Below the pieces are notes generated by a model. That model made no database searches. It had not been told where the DNA came from and saw only the letters and a list, made by a program, of their open reading frames with translations. The translations under genes and the position numbers were made by a program. Shown here piece by piece: positions 1-14,179 of a stretch of DNA of 64,000 bases; position 1 is the stretch's first letter, and every line of letters starts with the position of its first letter. This DNA is from Tomocerus qinae (taxonomy: Eukaryota > Arthropoda > Collembola > Entomobryomorpha > Tomoceridae), in NCBI GenBank assembly GCA_020055645.1, contig CM034546.1:118036375-118100374 (forward strand), given 5' to 3'.

Positions 1-3000
1 ATTATGGCAGTTTCTAGTTGGACAATTTTCTTGATAATGTAAATTCCATTGATGTCTGTCTTTTCATTTATCATTCGATTACATTGTAACCTTCAAAGAA
101 ATACGTAACAATGATGAATTAAATGTAATGAAAATTATTGTCCACAACATGTGAACAAAAACTTGACTTGTCAATTTTAGCATATCTTAGAATACAATAT
201 GACAAAAATGTTTTTAAATGTTAAGCTTAAAATTAATGTCCTTTAAAGTAAGTAGTGCTAGTCTTTTACATAAAAACAAGATGAGAAATGCCCAGAACTG
301 AGTATAAAAGCAAAAAAGAAATATTAACTGCGAAATGCCATGTATTTTTAACTTTGAACTGTGCCTACAGGGACTGCTTAGCTATAGTCACAGCATTAAA
401 TGAGTCTAGTGTATGTAAATAAATCCAACAATAAGACTTTTCATGTCAGTCCCCTTGCCAAGTTACAGATGCTTTCTTGGAAGCTCCTTTTAGCGTCAGT
501 CAGGTTGATGAATACAAAATAATTTGACCCGAGTTTAAACATTTTGCTCGCAGACACACTTACATTTTATTTCCGTAGGGAGATAGTCAAGCAAAATGTG
601 TCTAAGCCAAGTCAGTTTATTTCATAATCTCTTTCACTGCCTACTTTCTTTTCCTGCCTTATTACAGATTTATACAGTGCTTGTATAGTTGAGTGAAAAT
701 TTCACAATAATATTACTTAATTATTCATCTTTGATATAAGCACGAGAGAAAAGGAGTCAACAATGGATAAGCATGAAAGCTAAGCTAACAAAAATAAGAA
801 TAAGCTCAGGAGAATTGCACAATATTATTTTTGTAGTAGTACAGATTTTAATGTATAAAAAGGGAATCGCAATGCAAATGCTTATTATTCAAAACCCTGG
901 GTTCTGAAAACATCAGCAGTGCTCATCCTCTCCCAAGTTAGTCATATTATTGTTAGCAATCACTTAGTAGTCGGTAACAAGTTACTACTACTATAAAATG
1001 GGTTGCAGTAAGTTAGCAAGCCGTTATTACTTAAAAGATATAGAAAATCAATAGAGACAGATACGTCAAATTACTCGGATATCATAGTGTATACTGTACA
1101 TTCAAATTCAACTAGAAACTTCATTCTGGGTTTTCATAGTATTCCAAATCTTCACTTGAGCAATAAAACGGTAAGCGATGAGTTAATAAAATGGTCTGTA
1201 TCAAACTTGATGAAAATGGTAAATGGTGCACTTAAAGTGCTTTTGATTTGGCAGGAGGTCTAAATAATTAAATGAGTTTTTGATGGACTATTGGCAAATG
1301 AATGGGGAGTTGAAGCTACCTACTTTTGTATTGCGTGTATTATAGTCGGGGAGAAGAGGTACTCGATGTAATGTGCACATTCCACCAGCCTGAATGTATT
1401 CGCATAACGAGAAGCCGCGTGGGTTTTATGCTTTGTTTATTAATTTAAGCATGTTGACTTAAAGGTGCTTTTCTACTAAACTAGAATATTAAGTCAACAG
1501 CAGGTCTATTTAGAGAGAACACAAATAAAATGTATATAAAATATTTATTGGAGCTATTAGTAGGGTATTTGAATGGAAGAAGTATCAATTACAGCTCTGC
1601 ATATGTTTTCACATGGATAATTCAGTCTGCTTAGCATTTGGAATAGGCAGATATTGCTTCTGATCTGCCTTTCATCTGTCTTGTTTGTCACGTTATTTGA
1701 TAGGGAAGGAGAGGCAGGGAGATATAATATTAATATAGGTGCGTCATGTTTTGTCAGTTTATTGTGCTGGAAACACAAATCCTTAGTGACTTAACTTGAC
1801 TCTATTTCCGCTCAAATGAGTTTTCTTGTTATAATGCCTATTTGCCTCGAGTAGATGTTCACGCCCCGATGCTTTCTCTCTGGGACTTTGCTTTACTTTC
1901 CCCAAAATCCCCTGCATCCTCATCCTACTCTCATCTGACAAATAAAACTGCTCTATATACACAACCCATGTATGTACATTACATAACAACTATACAAACA
2001 GAGACGCATCTGTGTTTAACAATATATAAACACGTACCTACAAAAAACATGAACACTCTGCCATTGTAAATAATCTGGCAGTGTACAATAAATATACGCA
2101 CCACCGGCGGAATTTTGTTTGCAAGTTATTCATGCATAAACAAGTACACTTCCCACGTCAATTCTATAAGCAGTTTCGCATGTATCTTTTACATAAGGTA
2201 ACTAGAAAAGTGGGTTGAATTATAAATTCTAGTAATTAGCTGTGCATTTTAATATTTATTTGTTTAACCTGTAAAATCATTTTCCCTGAAAATCCCACTG
2301 CATTCATTATGATGTGGCCAGATCATGATAGACATTTGGTCATGGCACTAAGTGAATGTACCTGTTCAAGTTGACAATGCTGTCACTAAGAATGAAAATC
2401 AAAACCTACAGTTACTTAATGATAGAGCCAGAGCCTGTATTCAATTATTGCATCACACATTGATTAACTACCTGTGAAAAGCAAATTAATTTGCGAATTC
2501 ATTTACATTTAATAAGACAAAAGGGCAAATGTGGTACAAATAAAACCCAAGAGGATGGAGGATTGAACTACTACATAATTACAAAGGTATTAGGTATTTT
2601 GCACTTAACGGTAATGGAGCGCTTAAAATGTTAATTGCCTGTAGGAAGTAAAATTGGTGTAATTGGAAAGGAACAGGCTTGAAAATTGAAGCACATTCTT
2701 TGATGTAAATAGAGAATTGCAGTTCGAGAAAGAATTTTAGGAGAAAAGCAATCTATTTAACATGTCTTACCTAACGTCTTGCTCCTTGGTCCATGGAAGT
2801 CGTTGAGAGAGTTGAAAAACAATGGGAACAATTTACTTTCTTTTATAGTGGATTTATCGTGCAGGAATTGTTCCGGAAATATTTTAAATAGTTAGTAGAA
2901 CAGAACGATAAAGAGCGGTTGCGGTATTAAGAGCGTCAGAAACTTGCTGTTAGTAAACTAACAATCAAGAGTAAATGAGTGGCGTTGAGTGGAGGACGTG

Positions 3001-6000
3001 GAGATGCAAAGGAATCTGTCACTGGCAGACGATGAAGATCTAGACAATGTTGAAAATAGGTATTCCCCTCGCTTCTCATAGACTTAGTCTAACTACTCTC
3101 TGGCCATAACTGTTGAACCGTTATCTCTTCGTCAGAATGAATGCACTCTCTCATTGGAAAACGAGCGTGAAGGAAAAACTTTGAGAGAAAGGAGCTTTCC
3201 CCAACTTTGGAAAGGAGGACACACGTATGAGAACGAGTTACCTACTTCTGTATAGGCATCCAGCAATTTCCTCCGTCGAGCCCAACTTTTATTTACTTTC
3301 CAATGCTATCTCTCAGTTTTCTATTATATGCACATCCGTGTACACTGTACATACATGAATATACAAATACACTTAATGGGCCAACGAGAATTGCTACTAC
3401 TACTGCATACAACAACTCATCTACCTACATTCTACTACATATTCTCATGCGCGCACCAAACGACTTAGGGCTATGCTTACCTTTGCATAAGCTCCCTCTC
3501 CGTCAGACTCTATAAAATATTATTAATACCGTCTACTGCCTCTCGGATATTACTCTATGTGCACAAGGACCATTATTTTCCGCTTTTCAAATGAAAACCA
3601 ATGTGGAAATGTAATTGCCTGAGTATAATACACTACTCAATAGTTAAATTATTATCTAGAACACAAGTGAAGTCATTCCAGCTCTATGAATACCGGATGT
3701 GAAATTCAAAAAACTAATTTCGTAATTGCTCTTACACGATGAATGGAAAGAATTTGCTTATTGTATTGAGTTCAACTCGGGAGGAAGAGGAGTCATATCA
3801 ATTATTTCTGATCGTATAGTACCTACTATCTCTAGCACCTGACTCGTCTTTTTATTGACTACTGACAATACACAAGAGTATGCAGTGTCTGCAATGAATG
3901 GAACTGATTTAGAACCCAATTCTAGGCTACCATTGTATTCCGTTGTGGTATGCAGCAGGCCATACAAAGAAAGATTGATGAATAGATAGACTCCTTCTAC
4001 ATTCTTGATCATTGATATATTATCTTCACTAAATAATACAAATTACTCACAACTCTTTCATTTCAACTAAGCCTGCATAAAATACCACCATGCTAAATTT
4101 TCTCAGAAATTCTACCCATTTCGAGATAATTTATTGCTATTATGACTTGTTATAGATATGGACACTCTTTTTGGTAGCAAAACATACTCTCCCTCCCTTC
4201 GACAATCAATTTACAAGTAGCTTGTTCAATTTATATTGAGTTGTCTGTTTATTCATTGAATTACGGTACTCTACTCATCATTCAACTCTCATGCACTTAT
4301 AATTTACCCTCTCATGTGGCCATTTGAAGTCCAAGTCCAAAATATTCCCTAGTTGAGCAGATCTACTACCTCCTCCTTCACTTCAACCCGTTTTGTCCAA
4401 ATTATAGAATATTTACTTAGTATAATATAACTTAAGGTTCGTTCTAATCGCTTACATTGCAGAGTTATTCATTACAACAAATTCCCACTCTAAAATGGTA
4501 CTCAAGTAGGAGCAATTTTGTTGACGAAAGCATTTATGAAATATTTTAACGTTTGCATTCACAACATTACTGTGCCTCTGCATTCAATAAGCTGATTATT
4601 TAAGAGTTCATTTTAAGCATTAATGCGATGGTCTACATTTGTTGTATTTTCTGATACTATATTCCTACACAGGTAAGCTAAGTATAAATGCATCTTCAAA
4701 AGTTATATAAAGAAGCTTACAGCTTATATTTTCTGCCACAATTTTGCTTCAAATGCATTTTCAATATGTACTTGCATGAGGACATAACAAATTGAGACAT
4801 GTCAGAATTTCAATTAATTCGATTTCACGATTTTATGTTATCAACAAGAGGATAATTATCAGAGTACACATTGATAAGCTTTGGTCTAGTAATGTAACTG
4901 TGCATCAAAACGCAAATAGCCTTTTGGCTTTTGTTATGTACGATTTATTTGCTATTTCACATTTCACACCCATATCATTACGATGCATTTATCTTTGTTT
5001 TGATGCTTTTATGTTGCTTTCAATATGCAAATATACATTTCATATCAGCTTGATACTGACAATAACAAACTTATATTACTGCTTATGAACATCGACGAAA
5101 AACTACAAACCCAACAGACTCGACGTGTTTTGCACAAAATGTTATTCGTGTTCACGTTAAGCTCACGTTGTTGTTGGTTCAAATGACCAATATTTTACTA
5201 CTGCAATAGTAGTTACACAACTAAAGTGTCAACTGCAATATCTGAGCATAAAAATACGTCAAAGAAAATGAAAAACACAATGTTTATTTGTTGATGTGAT
5301 TATTCAATGTTCAATCAGATGCACCAATATATTATTTACGTTTGCAATTCACAGTCCAATAGGATATCATAATCAAATAGCTTGACAATTTGCTGCTTTC
5401 GATAGTCTCTATAATAATAGTTCATCAGTTCATCTATCGATTTGTGAAACTTTGGTACAGAGTCCGCCTAACAAATTGTGTTTAAAAGGATAACTATTCG
5501 TTTCAAAGTCTATGATGTATGAGTTTTAGTGCCAATCTGTGTGAATACGCGTGGCAGGACTTTTCATTATACTAAAACAATATTCTGGCCAATAATGATA
5601 GAAAATAATATGAAATTACTTTCTATCATTTATTACCTCGGTTTTCATTTTCTAAGCAATTGCCTTCAAAGGGTTAAGCATGAAGGACATAAAGTAACCT
5701 TTCAGAGGACTTCAATATAAAATGTAGAATTTGTATTAAGCAGTATAAGAATCAGAACATATCGTTTGATGATGATGATGATGAAAATGACCGATACCCA
5801 TTTCGTCTACGATATTTCATATAGCCAAAAGTAAATTATATAGATCAAAGAAAACCTTTCATCTCAGAGTAGAGAATTGATGTACTTTGTATATCTACAA
5901 AGATCTCATTTGTCAGAAACAAAACATTTTAACCGAAGCAAGCTTGAGCCTTAACAATTGTCAACTACTTGCCATTCGACTGCTTATGCTACTTTTATTG

Positions 6001-8387
6001 TGAAAGTTTATGCCAACAACTGTCACTTGTCTATCGTATGCCACATAAATAACTTCTTATACTATTCAAACTCAACTCAGAAAGCGACCAATATCCGAGA
6101 CAAACTTTTTTAATCCAAACAGTAAGTAAGAGCATACAGATGGTAAATAGGTATTATAAAGTCTCCGAATCATACTCTATTTTTAAGGTATCGAATTCCA
6201 ATATAATAGTTGAATATTATGATCTTACATACTATCATCTGGTATACTGCTTTCGGAGAAGCAAACAATTTCCTCATCTATTTAACTTTCCATTTAAATT
6301 AATACAATTTCCGAAATAAATAATAATGGGTATTTTCATGCGGAAAATATTAACAAAAAAATCTAGATCGATTTTGCTTTATAACATTACCGTTTATGCA
6401 GTAGCTCGTTGATAGGAAATTGGGGATGTACATAGTTTTAGGAAGGAATACAATGAAATGAAATGTCACTCTTGCTACCACGATACGAAGAAAGTTTGAG
6501 CATTGAAATTCTGCAACGCAGATATTTCGTAGGTATATATTATAGCAGATGGAGTCAACTTTTGTGCAGATGTTACCGAAAAGTGAAAGCAAACACTCTG
6601 AATACATAAGTTACTATTGGCCATAAAAGAAAAGTATGTTTTGGATTGAGCAGTATTCTCATCTTAAAATGAATTCAACATTCTAAAGTAGAATAAGGAA
6701 AGGTCCCACAGTTTTTTAATCTTTAGCTCCTGATTTATCTGAGGTCCGAACCAAACGGAGCTTCAAATAAATCTACTTAATTACTATAATCTTGCGTACA
6801 ATTGCGACATTTTTATTTTATATGTGATGTATGAGCACTCGTACAAAAAATAGCAATTGTATGTGTGAAATTGCAAACATCTTTTGTCCAGTATTGTACT
6901 TAAGTACCTATTGTCTGAAAAAGAACTACACGTTCCAAGGGACTCTAGCATGAGTGTCAGTATAAGCTGACTGCAAAATGTTAGATTAAGGTACTATTTT
7001 CGGACAAGGATGTAAAATGTACAATATGCTTAACCGATTTTCTGTATAGTGTCCATAGACGTAAATATAGATAGCTACTTATAATAATAAACGTATAGAC
7101 AATGCAAATTGTTATTACTGCGGGAGGATAAAGATATTAAAACTTTATCGTGCTCACTCATATTGCTTTTGTTAGACTTGGAATAATATTCATAGACATA
7201 AGCCTTTATCTACTAAAAGCACATTAGCTTCGAATTAGTGACCAGGAAAGACATCCACTCTCAGCACAAACAGTTTTTGTAATCCAGCGTCCTTTTGGCG
7301 TATGCGAATGGACGTGCGAGATAATAAACGTTATACAATTAAGTTATACGAGTTAATATAGAGAGAGCACAGAAATTAATGCAAATGCCGAGATGCTTGT
7401 AAGAAAATATCAACTTAAATACGAATATCATTTTTGAGATGAAACTTGTCTTATTACATCGTACGTCATCGTAGTATCATTAGTGTTTGTTATTATTCTT
7501 CTCTAATAGACAATTGACGCATTTGTCATTATCATAAATAAAGTATAAATGCAATGTACACGTTTCGGTGTTTGTGTAATTAGAAATTTAATGGTTTTAG
7601 CATATTTTATGTATTACGTCTTATATAAGTAATCATTTGTGATTCATGCTCTTCACAAAATGTACAATGCATAATGCATACTAATTAGACATCATTTTAT
7701 GCATATTATGACAATAATAATAGTAAACAAGCCTAAGTTCTTAGTATTTTGTTTATGAGAGTGAATAATGATAACAATTGCTGAGATTGTAAAAATCGTA
7801 GATAATTACCCCAGTCATGAGTAGAAGGAAAGTAAGATAAAAATAAATTACTGCAGCTTATAACGTTTATTTACAAAGTAGAAACAAACAAACGAATATT
7901 GGACACTATAATGAACTTGTGAAATAGTTATCTCTTAAAGCTAAATAACTCAACCACAATGACATTTTTTGTATTTGCCAATGTATAATAATAGTCAAGG
8001 CACTAGTATTAACAGAGCTAAATAGATTAACCGTATCTGTTTCCTTCGTTAAACAAACAAACGATATCTAATCGAATAAATACGACCACCTCCCACCATA
8101 CTAAATATAATTAACAACAGTTCGTGTAAATGTACAAAAGACTACTCTGTTAAATACTCCTTCATATATAAGATGGATTATAATTCATAGTAACAACCTA
8201 ATCAACTCAAAAGAGCCAGAGTAAATATTAGTCCAGCAAATAACCAAACAAAACAAGGAAGACAAAAGGTCTTACATCTATAGGTATGTACAGAGTGTAG
8301 TAATAACGTAACATAGTAGGTTTAGTGTTCCCAGTAGAAGCATTGGAGATGATAAATAATTGAGAAGGCTGTGTAACTTGAGACTCG
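1..8387. other. Gene-free AT-rich stretch
   Basis: I see no exon chain, RNA gene or mobile element here. The open frames are all under 100 codons, have random-looking composition and are not flanked by good splice sites. The stretch lies beyond the 3' end of the first small tandem gene and is best read as intergenic DNA. Isolated non-coding exons of a gene outside the window cannot be excluded. Confidence 0.6.
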
Positions 8388-8989
8388 CTACGGAGTGGCA
8401 AAGTCACAAAGGTGTACCATGTTCTTCAGACTGTCTCGTCTTTTCGTTGCTGCAGGATTGATACCTACACACACAAATTCAGTTATTACTATCTGTTATT
8501 CTGATGTGACCTTGTCGAACAGTCAATAAGGAATATCTAATGTAATACTACCTGATGCAGAAGCCGGTGATGTTGACATGAAGTTAAATGCATTTGGTGG
8601 AGACCCAGTTGGACTTGTACCCATCATTCCCATCGGGGGTGAGTTCCTCACTCCAGCAGCTTTTGAATCGTACCACCAATGGTATTTATTAGCATCCTTA
8701 ATTGGAACTGTAAAAATTAAATACGAAATTAAAATAAATTAAAAAACCGAAATTGGTATTCATTAAAAGTTTCACATGAATGCTATACTTACTGCCTGTG
8801 TTCATGCCTGGCTTTGGGTCGGTCTGTAAGAAAACAAAATATTAATTTTTGTATTAGTAATAATGTGTTAAATATAGGTAATGATAACTATAAATATCTA
8901 GGAGCCTGATTTTCGTAAATATTGAAATTACAGGTAGACAGTATTTTTTTAAATTTATTTCATTCTAAAGTAAATCACAATTTTACCAT
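8388..8989 (-). CDS. Small tandem-family protein A (88 aa), unknown function
   Basis: Four exons: 8989-8987 (ATG only, followed by GTAAAA), 8823-8793, 8707-8552 and 8464-8388. Lengths sum to 267 coding bases, giving 88 residues and a TAG stop. Intron phases are 0, 1 and 1. The third exon carries YHWWYDSKAAGVRNSPP followed by a Ser/Pro/Met-rich linker; the last exon ends RRDSLKNMVHLCDFATP. Both boxes recur in two paralogues upstream at 13.4 and 16.2 kb with the same intron phases, which is the main evidence that this is a real gene. No signal peptide or membrane segment is visible. RRDSL is a basophilic-kinase-type site (inference). I do not recognise the family. The ATG exon is the least certain part. 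Confidence 0.8.
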
Positions 8990-11900
8990 TGTATCAATCC
9001 TCTGCAAATCTTCTAAAACTCTGTAGTGTGACAGTTTGCTGGTTACGGAAATAACTTTGTGATGTAAATAGTGGTAATAATTGTCTACCAAAAAGTAAAT
9101 TATTTTTAGAGTAGGGAGATAGATGCCTGTTTTGAAATTGTGGTCTGTGGTAATGCGGTTGTATGATTGTAGTTGATGGGTCAAATTCTGGAAGAATAGT
9201 GATGCTGGAAGGGAGAATAACATCCGCCTTTTATTTAGTCCCAGTTTTTCTGAGACGCAAATACTCGTCCCTAACTAATACCACCACTGACTGCCGTAAA
9301 CATTACAATCAGATACAGCAATACACATAGAGGTTATGGTAGCAACAGGCAGTATTATCATGGGTAATCCACCACCACATGTACTGTAAATTGAAGGAAT
9401 ACAAACATGTGCATAGCTGTAGGAGTATTTATATAATAGGTAAATAATGACACTTATAGGGTAATACTTTAAAAAATGTACTAATAGCTTGAGATGCTTA
9501 AATTGGTTGACAACAAGCAGACAAAGATGAATTCATCTGATGATTCTTTATTCTAAGTCATTTATGTATATGGTTACAGGTATACCTATTTCTGTCCTAG
9601 TTGAAACCTTAAAATCTGTTTATTCTTTAATTTGTGTTTATCTATTAACTCTGTGTTAATCCTCAATTGTAAATTGCAATCTCCATAAACAGTTTACAAT
9701 AACAAGAAGTTTCATTTTACATCTTAGTGTTCCTGCTTGATTGTAATTTCAAATCGTGTCAAATAATGATTTACTATTTCCCTTGGCGTAGTATCGTGTT
9801 CACGCTATATTTACGTAGAGGTGTAATTATTATAGTAAATATTAGAGCATTGTACAAGAAATAAAGGTCTCTTTGCTAAGCCTTGTACATTGTACATGCA
9901 CACTCGAGTGTTTTGTTTTCTTCTGTTTGGGTTCATTTTTTTGTAGCAGGTAGGTCGGTGCATAGAGCAATTACAGAGCTCACACCATGCCAGGAAAATA
10001 GTTTGTTTGTAAACAAGTACATTGCGCAACGAAAATCTGGCTTAAGAGTCCGCTTTGTAAATGACTTTATGTGTATAAATGGTTAGTTTTACTTTTTGTA
10101 CTTGTAAAAATCATTGGTGTGGTAGTTTGGCTGGATTTTAAGAGGATGTGACTGGTTGGAGTTTCAAAGTGATCAGATAATAGTTGCCGTGGGCCATGGC
10201 CATTTTCTATGCATTTGTTTGTACATTATATATGAAGATAGTCAAGTGGATGCTATATATACCCGACTGCTTTTGGTTGGCTTATCTTTTAGAGTCTTCT
10301 TTACTTTGTATTCTCTCAACTGCATTGTAACTACATTATTTCATTGTACTCTGTCTTCCTATCGTCTCTCCTTCACTTTTCTTCCTTTGCTGTGTAGCTA
10401 GTCCATGAATAGAACAAGTATTACAAAAAGTAAAATCCCTGCTCAGCTCTGTCTATATAGTAGCCTTTAAAAAAATCCTATACGCCTATCACTTATAATA
10501 GTAATGCATTTAAGTGGCTTGTATATTTCTCTTTGACTTGTATGTCCCCTGGACAAGCTTTCGTTTCAATTTTGTTCATTGTTGCCTACTCATCACTACC
10601 AATACACGTGTTGCCAGTTGCTATCTCATTGCATTTACAACTCTCGGATGTTCTCATAATGCAAAAATGTTCGTTTGCAAATAAAGCGAAGCGCAATTGA
10701 ACTGGATAAACATTCTACTTCATAATTACATCAAAACAAGTAGTAATAAACAAAACATTTATTGCATTATACAACTTCCACTGAAATTACTATAAGTTTG
10801 TATATACAAGAGAATGGTACTATATACAATTTTAGCATAACACTTCCATGCATGACTTTCACATGCCCTCTCAGATTTGTTATAAAAGGAAACGTAAATA
10901 GCTCAAGTGTCTATAATAAAATATTTTTTTTAAACCTTGTTATTATTAGATGGATGAAAATCCAGAATGATCGACAGAGTCTGAAAGGAATAAATTAGGT
11001 TATGCCACCCTTACATAAGATAGGTAAGTAAAATCATGAGCGTATCACGGGAAAGATGATAACTGAAGCTTATGCAGAGTCAAGACTTGGAAAAATTGGC
11101 ATGCATTTTTTTGTTACACATCATCAGTTTGTAAACTAACCTTGGAATTGTTTGTGACAGTTCTCGCACAACCCTCATCGGTTGATCCCACAGCCAATTA
11201 TCTACTTACACCATTCACACCAGATTATCCTACTCTGCTACGAAAAGGGAAATTACATTAATAAATATACACAAGGAAAGCATGCCTGGCTTATGCAATC
11301 TATTTATAGATTCCACTAGGGAATGTTGTCCAATGAAATTTTTTTTCTTCCATTATTGACCAATCTTCAAGTATGCAAAATTTGCAACTTCAAAACTGCC
11401 GTTTGGACAATGTGAGCAATATTTTACATTTTATTTCACGTAACTACGTAAGTATCACGAACAAAGTATCCTTACTACATCAGCGTAATGTCTAAATGAA
11501 CCCTTAAAGCATGTTCCTTCACAAAAAAAGAGATGTGCGTTATAAGGATAAGATAGATCGTAATTTTTAATTAATGGAGTCAGACCGGTTACTACCTACT
11601 CTCATTGGTTACAAATGAGAAGGATAAAAAAAAGTATTTACTAAATGTCTCAACCTCAACAAAAAGAAGTCAGAAGAGGTTTGGAGAATCAGATGATAAG
11701 GGATAAATGAATGGCAACAAAGATGTTGTGAGTTGCTCTATAAATTATCCAGGTATATCCACATATATTTTAGAATGACATGTTACTACGCAGGCATTCA
11801 ACTTTATGTTACCTTATACCTGGCAACTTTGGGAAAATAAAAAATATTAAGTACACAACAGACAAAACATGTGTACCTACCGTATTTACCTCGTTAGACA

Positions 11901-13444
11901 GTCTATCTACACACTAGTATGCGTATTTTTGGGATTTTATGACTAATTCTACATTCAATACACTGAAAAATAATACTGGCCAATGGCCAAAATACTGTTC
12001 AATTCAAGATATCTCCTAATATGCATAAAATACGTCGAGATTTCATATCTAAACCCATGCAGGTTTGAAAGATAGGATAATATCGCCTGATACAACAAAA
12101 ATGACTCATACTTTAAAGGTATAAATACATTTCTGCATACAGTGGGTGTTTCTACGTAGTACATATTTATACATTTTTAGCTATGCAATTCCAGTTCTCC
12201 ACTGTCTCGACATTTGTGCAAAAAATTTGCGTGCACATCAATTTGGTAAATACGGTATATTAGTATCAGTCATGATATTCAACTAGTTTTCTTCATGAAA
12301 ACAAACGCTTGTATTTTTACACTGCATGCAGAGTAACAGCATATTGTCCCTAATTAAAGCTAATGCTTAAGATGACCAGTTACAGCTTGCAAATACAGAT
12401 ATGGTAAGTATTTTGGTTAAGATAGATCTAGTGTAAAAATTAGAATGAATTTGCATGAAGTGGTCGGATCAGGTCATGAGAAAAATAAAGAAGTCAAAAT
12501 GTCATCAGTAATGGTTCCTTGAAACAAGTTTGAAAAATAGTTCTTTATCTGTTTATGGTACAGAATGATATTTATTTTTGTAATTTGAGTAGTTCTTTGA
12601 CCCAAACTGAAATAGCGCTGAATAAAGAGTTTGATAAAAATGTTGTTTCTCTATTTTCCATTTAATCTATATGGAGATTGGTTTTATTTTCAAATATATA
12701 TCAAATGACAATACCAACAAGATAACTAATGTATTAGTAAAAAGCAATGTGCTAAGTTATCAGGGAGTCTTGCCATCTTTTTTCATTTTGTACTCAAGTC
12801 CGCACCGGCAACTAAATTCTTGCACTTGAAATAAAAACTTTATATTTTTAAGAAAATTATATAAATATTATTTCTTTCGTTTCGTACACAATTATTATAT
12901 TTGTTGAACATTTTAGATCTGATCTCGGGATTTGACATTAGATAAGATTGTAGGTATATAATTTTAATATCAAACTGTTTTCTCTATTATAATACATATA
13001 TACATTCCGTTTAAGTATCTTACAAGCTTTTACGGGTCGGGATGAGGTCAATTCCTAGTTGAGTAAACCTACTTTTATTAACATCCTCTATTTGGTATCA
13101 ATTTAAAAGATAAATCAGATAAGTCAGCTTCTGGGTTAAGATAAATTTTCGAGGCTTTCATTCATTTCTAATCACAAGGGTTACGATATAAATGTCCAAA
13201 GTGAATTACATATAACGGAAGTATTTTGACTAGTTACTTACTTTATGGATAAACTTAAACATTTTATCAGATAGTCTTTAAGCTTAAATATTCTATATTA
13301 TTTAAAGTACTTTATAGGTACGACACATACAAACGTTTATGCAAATGTAAATAGTTAACAAATGCTATATAAATCTATTTTGTTATATCTGTGCATTTTC
13401 CATTTCCACGATTGTACAGCAGCAGAGTGCTTCTGTTCCCAGCT
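8990..13444. other. Intergenic spacer between tandem genes A and B
   Basis: No coding exon recognised. Open frames at 9.8-10.4 and 10.8 kb have no splice context or family resemblance. A TATATAA on the minus strand near 9429-9435 could be a promoter element for gene A, but it lies about 440 bases upstream of the ATG, so this is weak. Confidence 0.5.
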
Positions 13445-14092
13445 CTATGGAGTTGCGAAATCGCAGAGATGTACCATGTTCTTAAGACTGTTTCGTCTCT
13501 TTGCAGGCCCGGCCATTGCGCTAGCCATGTTACCACCACTTCCAAGACTCCCTGACATATTTACATTAAGGACATGAAACTAGGATTCATTTACCTACCT
13601 AGAAAAGCGTTATTTATAAATAATTAAGATTTTCACCTGCAAACACCGGTGACTGTGACATGTATGTCGAGGATGGCGATGAGAAACTCATTGATCGCGA
13701 ATTGCGGACTCCTCCGGCTGTTTTCGTATCATAGCACCAGTGCGGAGTTGATGCAGTTCCATTATTTTGCTTGATGTCCATTGGTACTAGAAATAATTCA
13801 AAGCAAACGCGTTAATTGGTAATCTCATGAAAATTACATTCCCATGCTCTAAAGAAAAATGTCAATAGACTTAATATCTATACATATAAGTTAGTAATAT
13901 TAAAAAACAGGTGCATAATTAGATACTTACTGGGTTTAGTGCTCGGAATGTTGTCGAACTGTAAAGTACAAATTAGCAAGTGATTAGATTTAGAATAATA
14001 AGAGAGTTGTTCTTAATGTGCATGCAGACAGAATGCATATAAAAGAGAAAGAAGAAGAAGAGCAGAGTTTTATAGAGCAATAGATTTACCAT
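13445..14092 (-). CDS. Small tandem-family protein B (95 aa), unknown function
   Basis: Four exons: 14092-14090 (ATG, donor GTAAATC), 13958-13931, 13786-13637 and 13551-13445. They sum to 288 bases, 95 residues and a TAG stop, with intron phases 0, 1, 1 as in the other two copies. Exon 3 is 150 bases, the same as in gene C. It is the most diverged member: the aromatic box reads PHWCYDTKTAGGVRNS, with the second Trp replaced by Cys and one extra Gly, and the linker before it is longer. The C-terminal box is RRNSLKNMVHLCDFATP, with Asn where A and C have Asp. No signal peptide or membrane segment is visible. Probably a cytosolic or nuclear small protein (inference). Confidence 0.8.
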
Positions 14093-14165
14093 GTTAATAT
14101 TTTAGTTTGGAGGCTTACACAAAGAGTATGTATGGACTAAACAGCTGTATTGTGTATTTGTATTG

Positions 14166-14173
14166 TATATATA
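14166..14173 (-). promoter_or_regulatory. Possible TATA box of gene B
   Basis: TATATATA on the minus strand about 75 bases upstream of the gene B ATG. Position is compatible with a short unspliced leader. AT-rich DNA gives many chance matches, so this is weak. Confidence 0.3.
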
Positions 14174-14179
14174 CAGCAC

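Noticed and set aside
10156-10401. 81-codon hydrophobic plus-strand ORF
   Set aside because: T-rich DNA gives Phe/Leu-rich translation by chance; no supporting signals.
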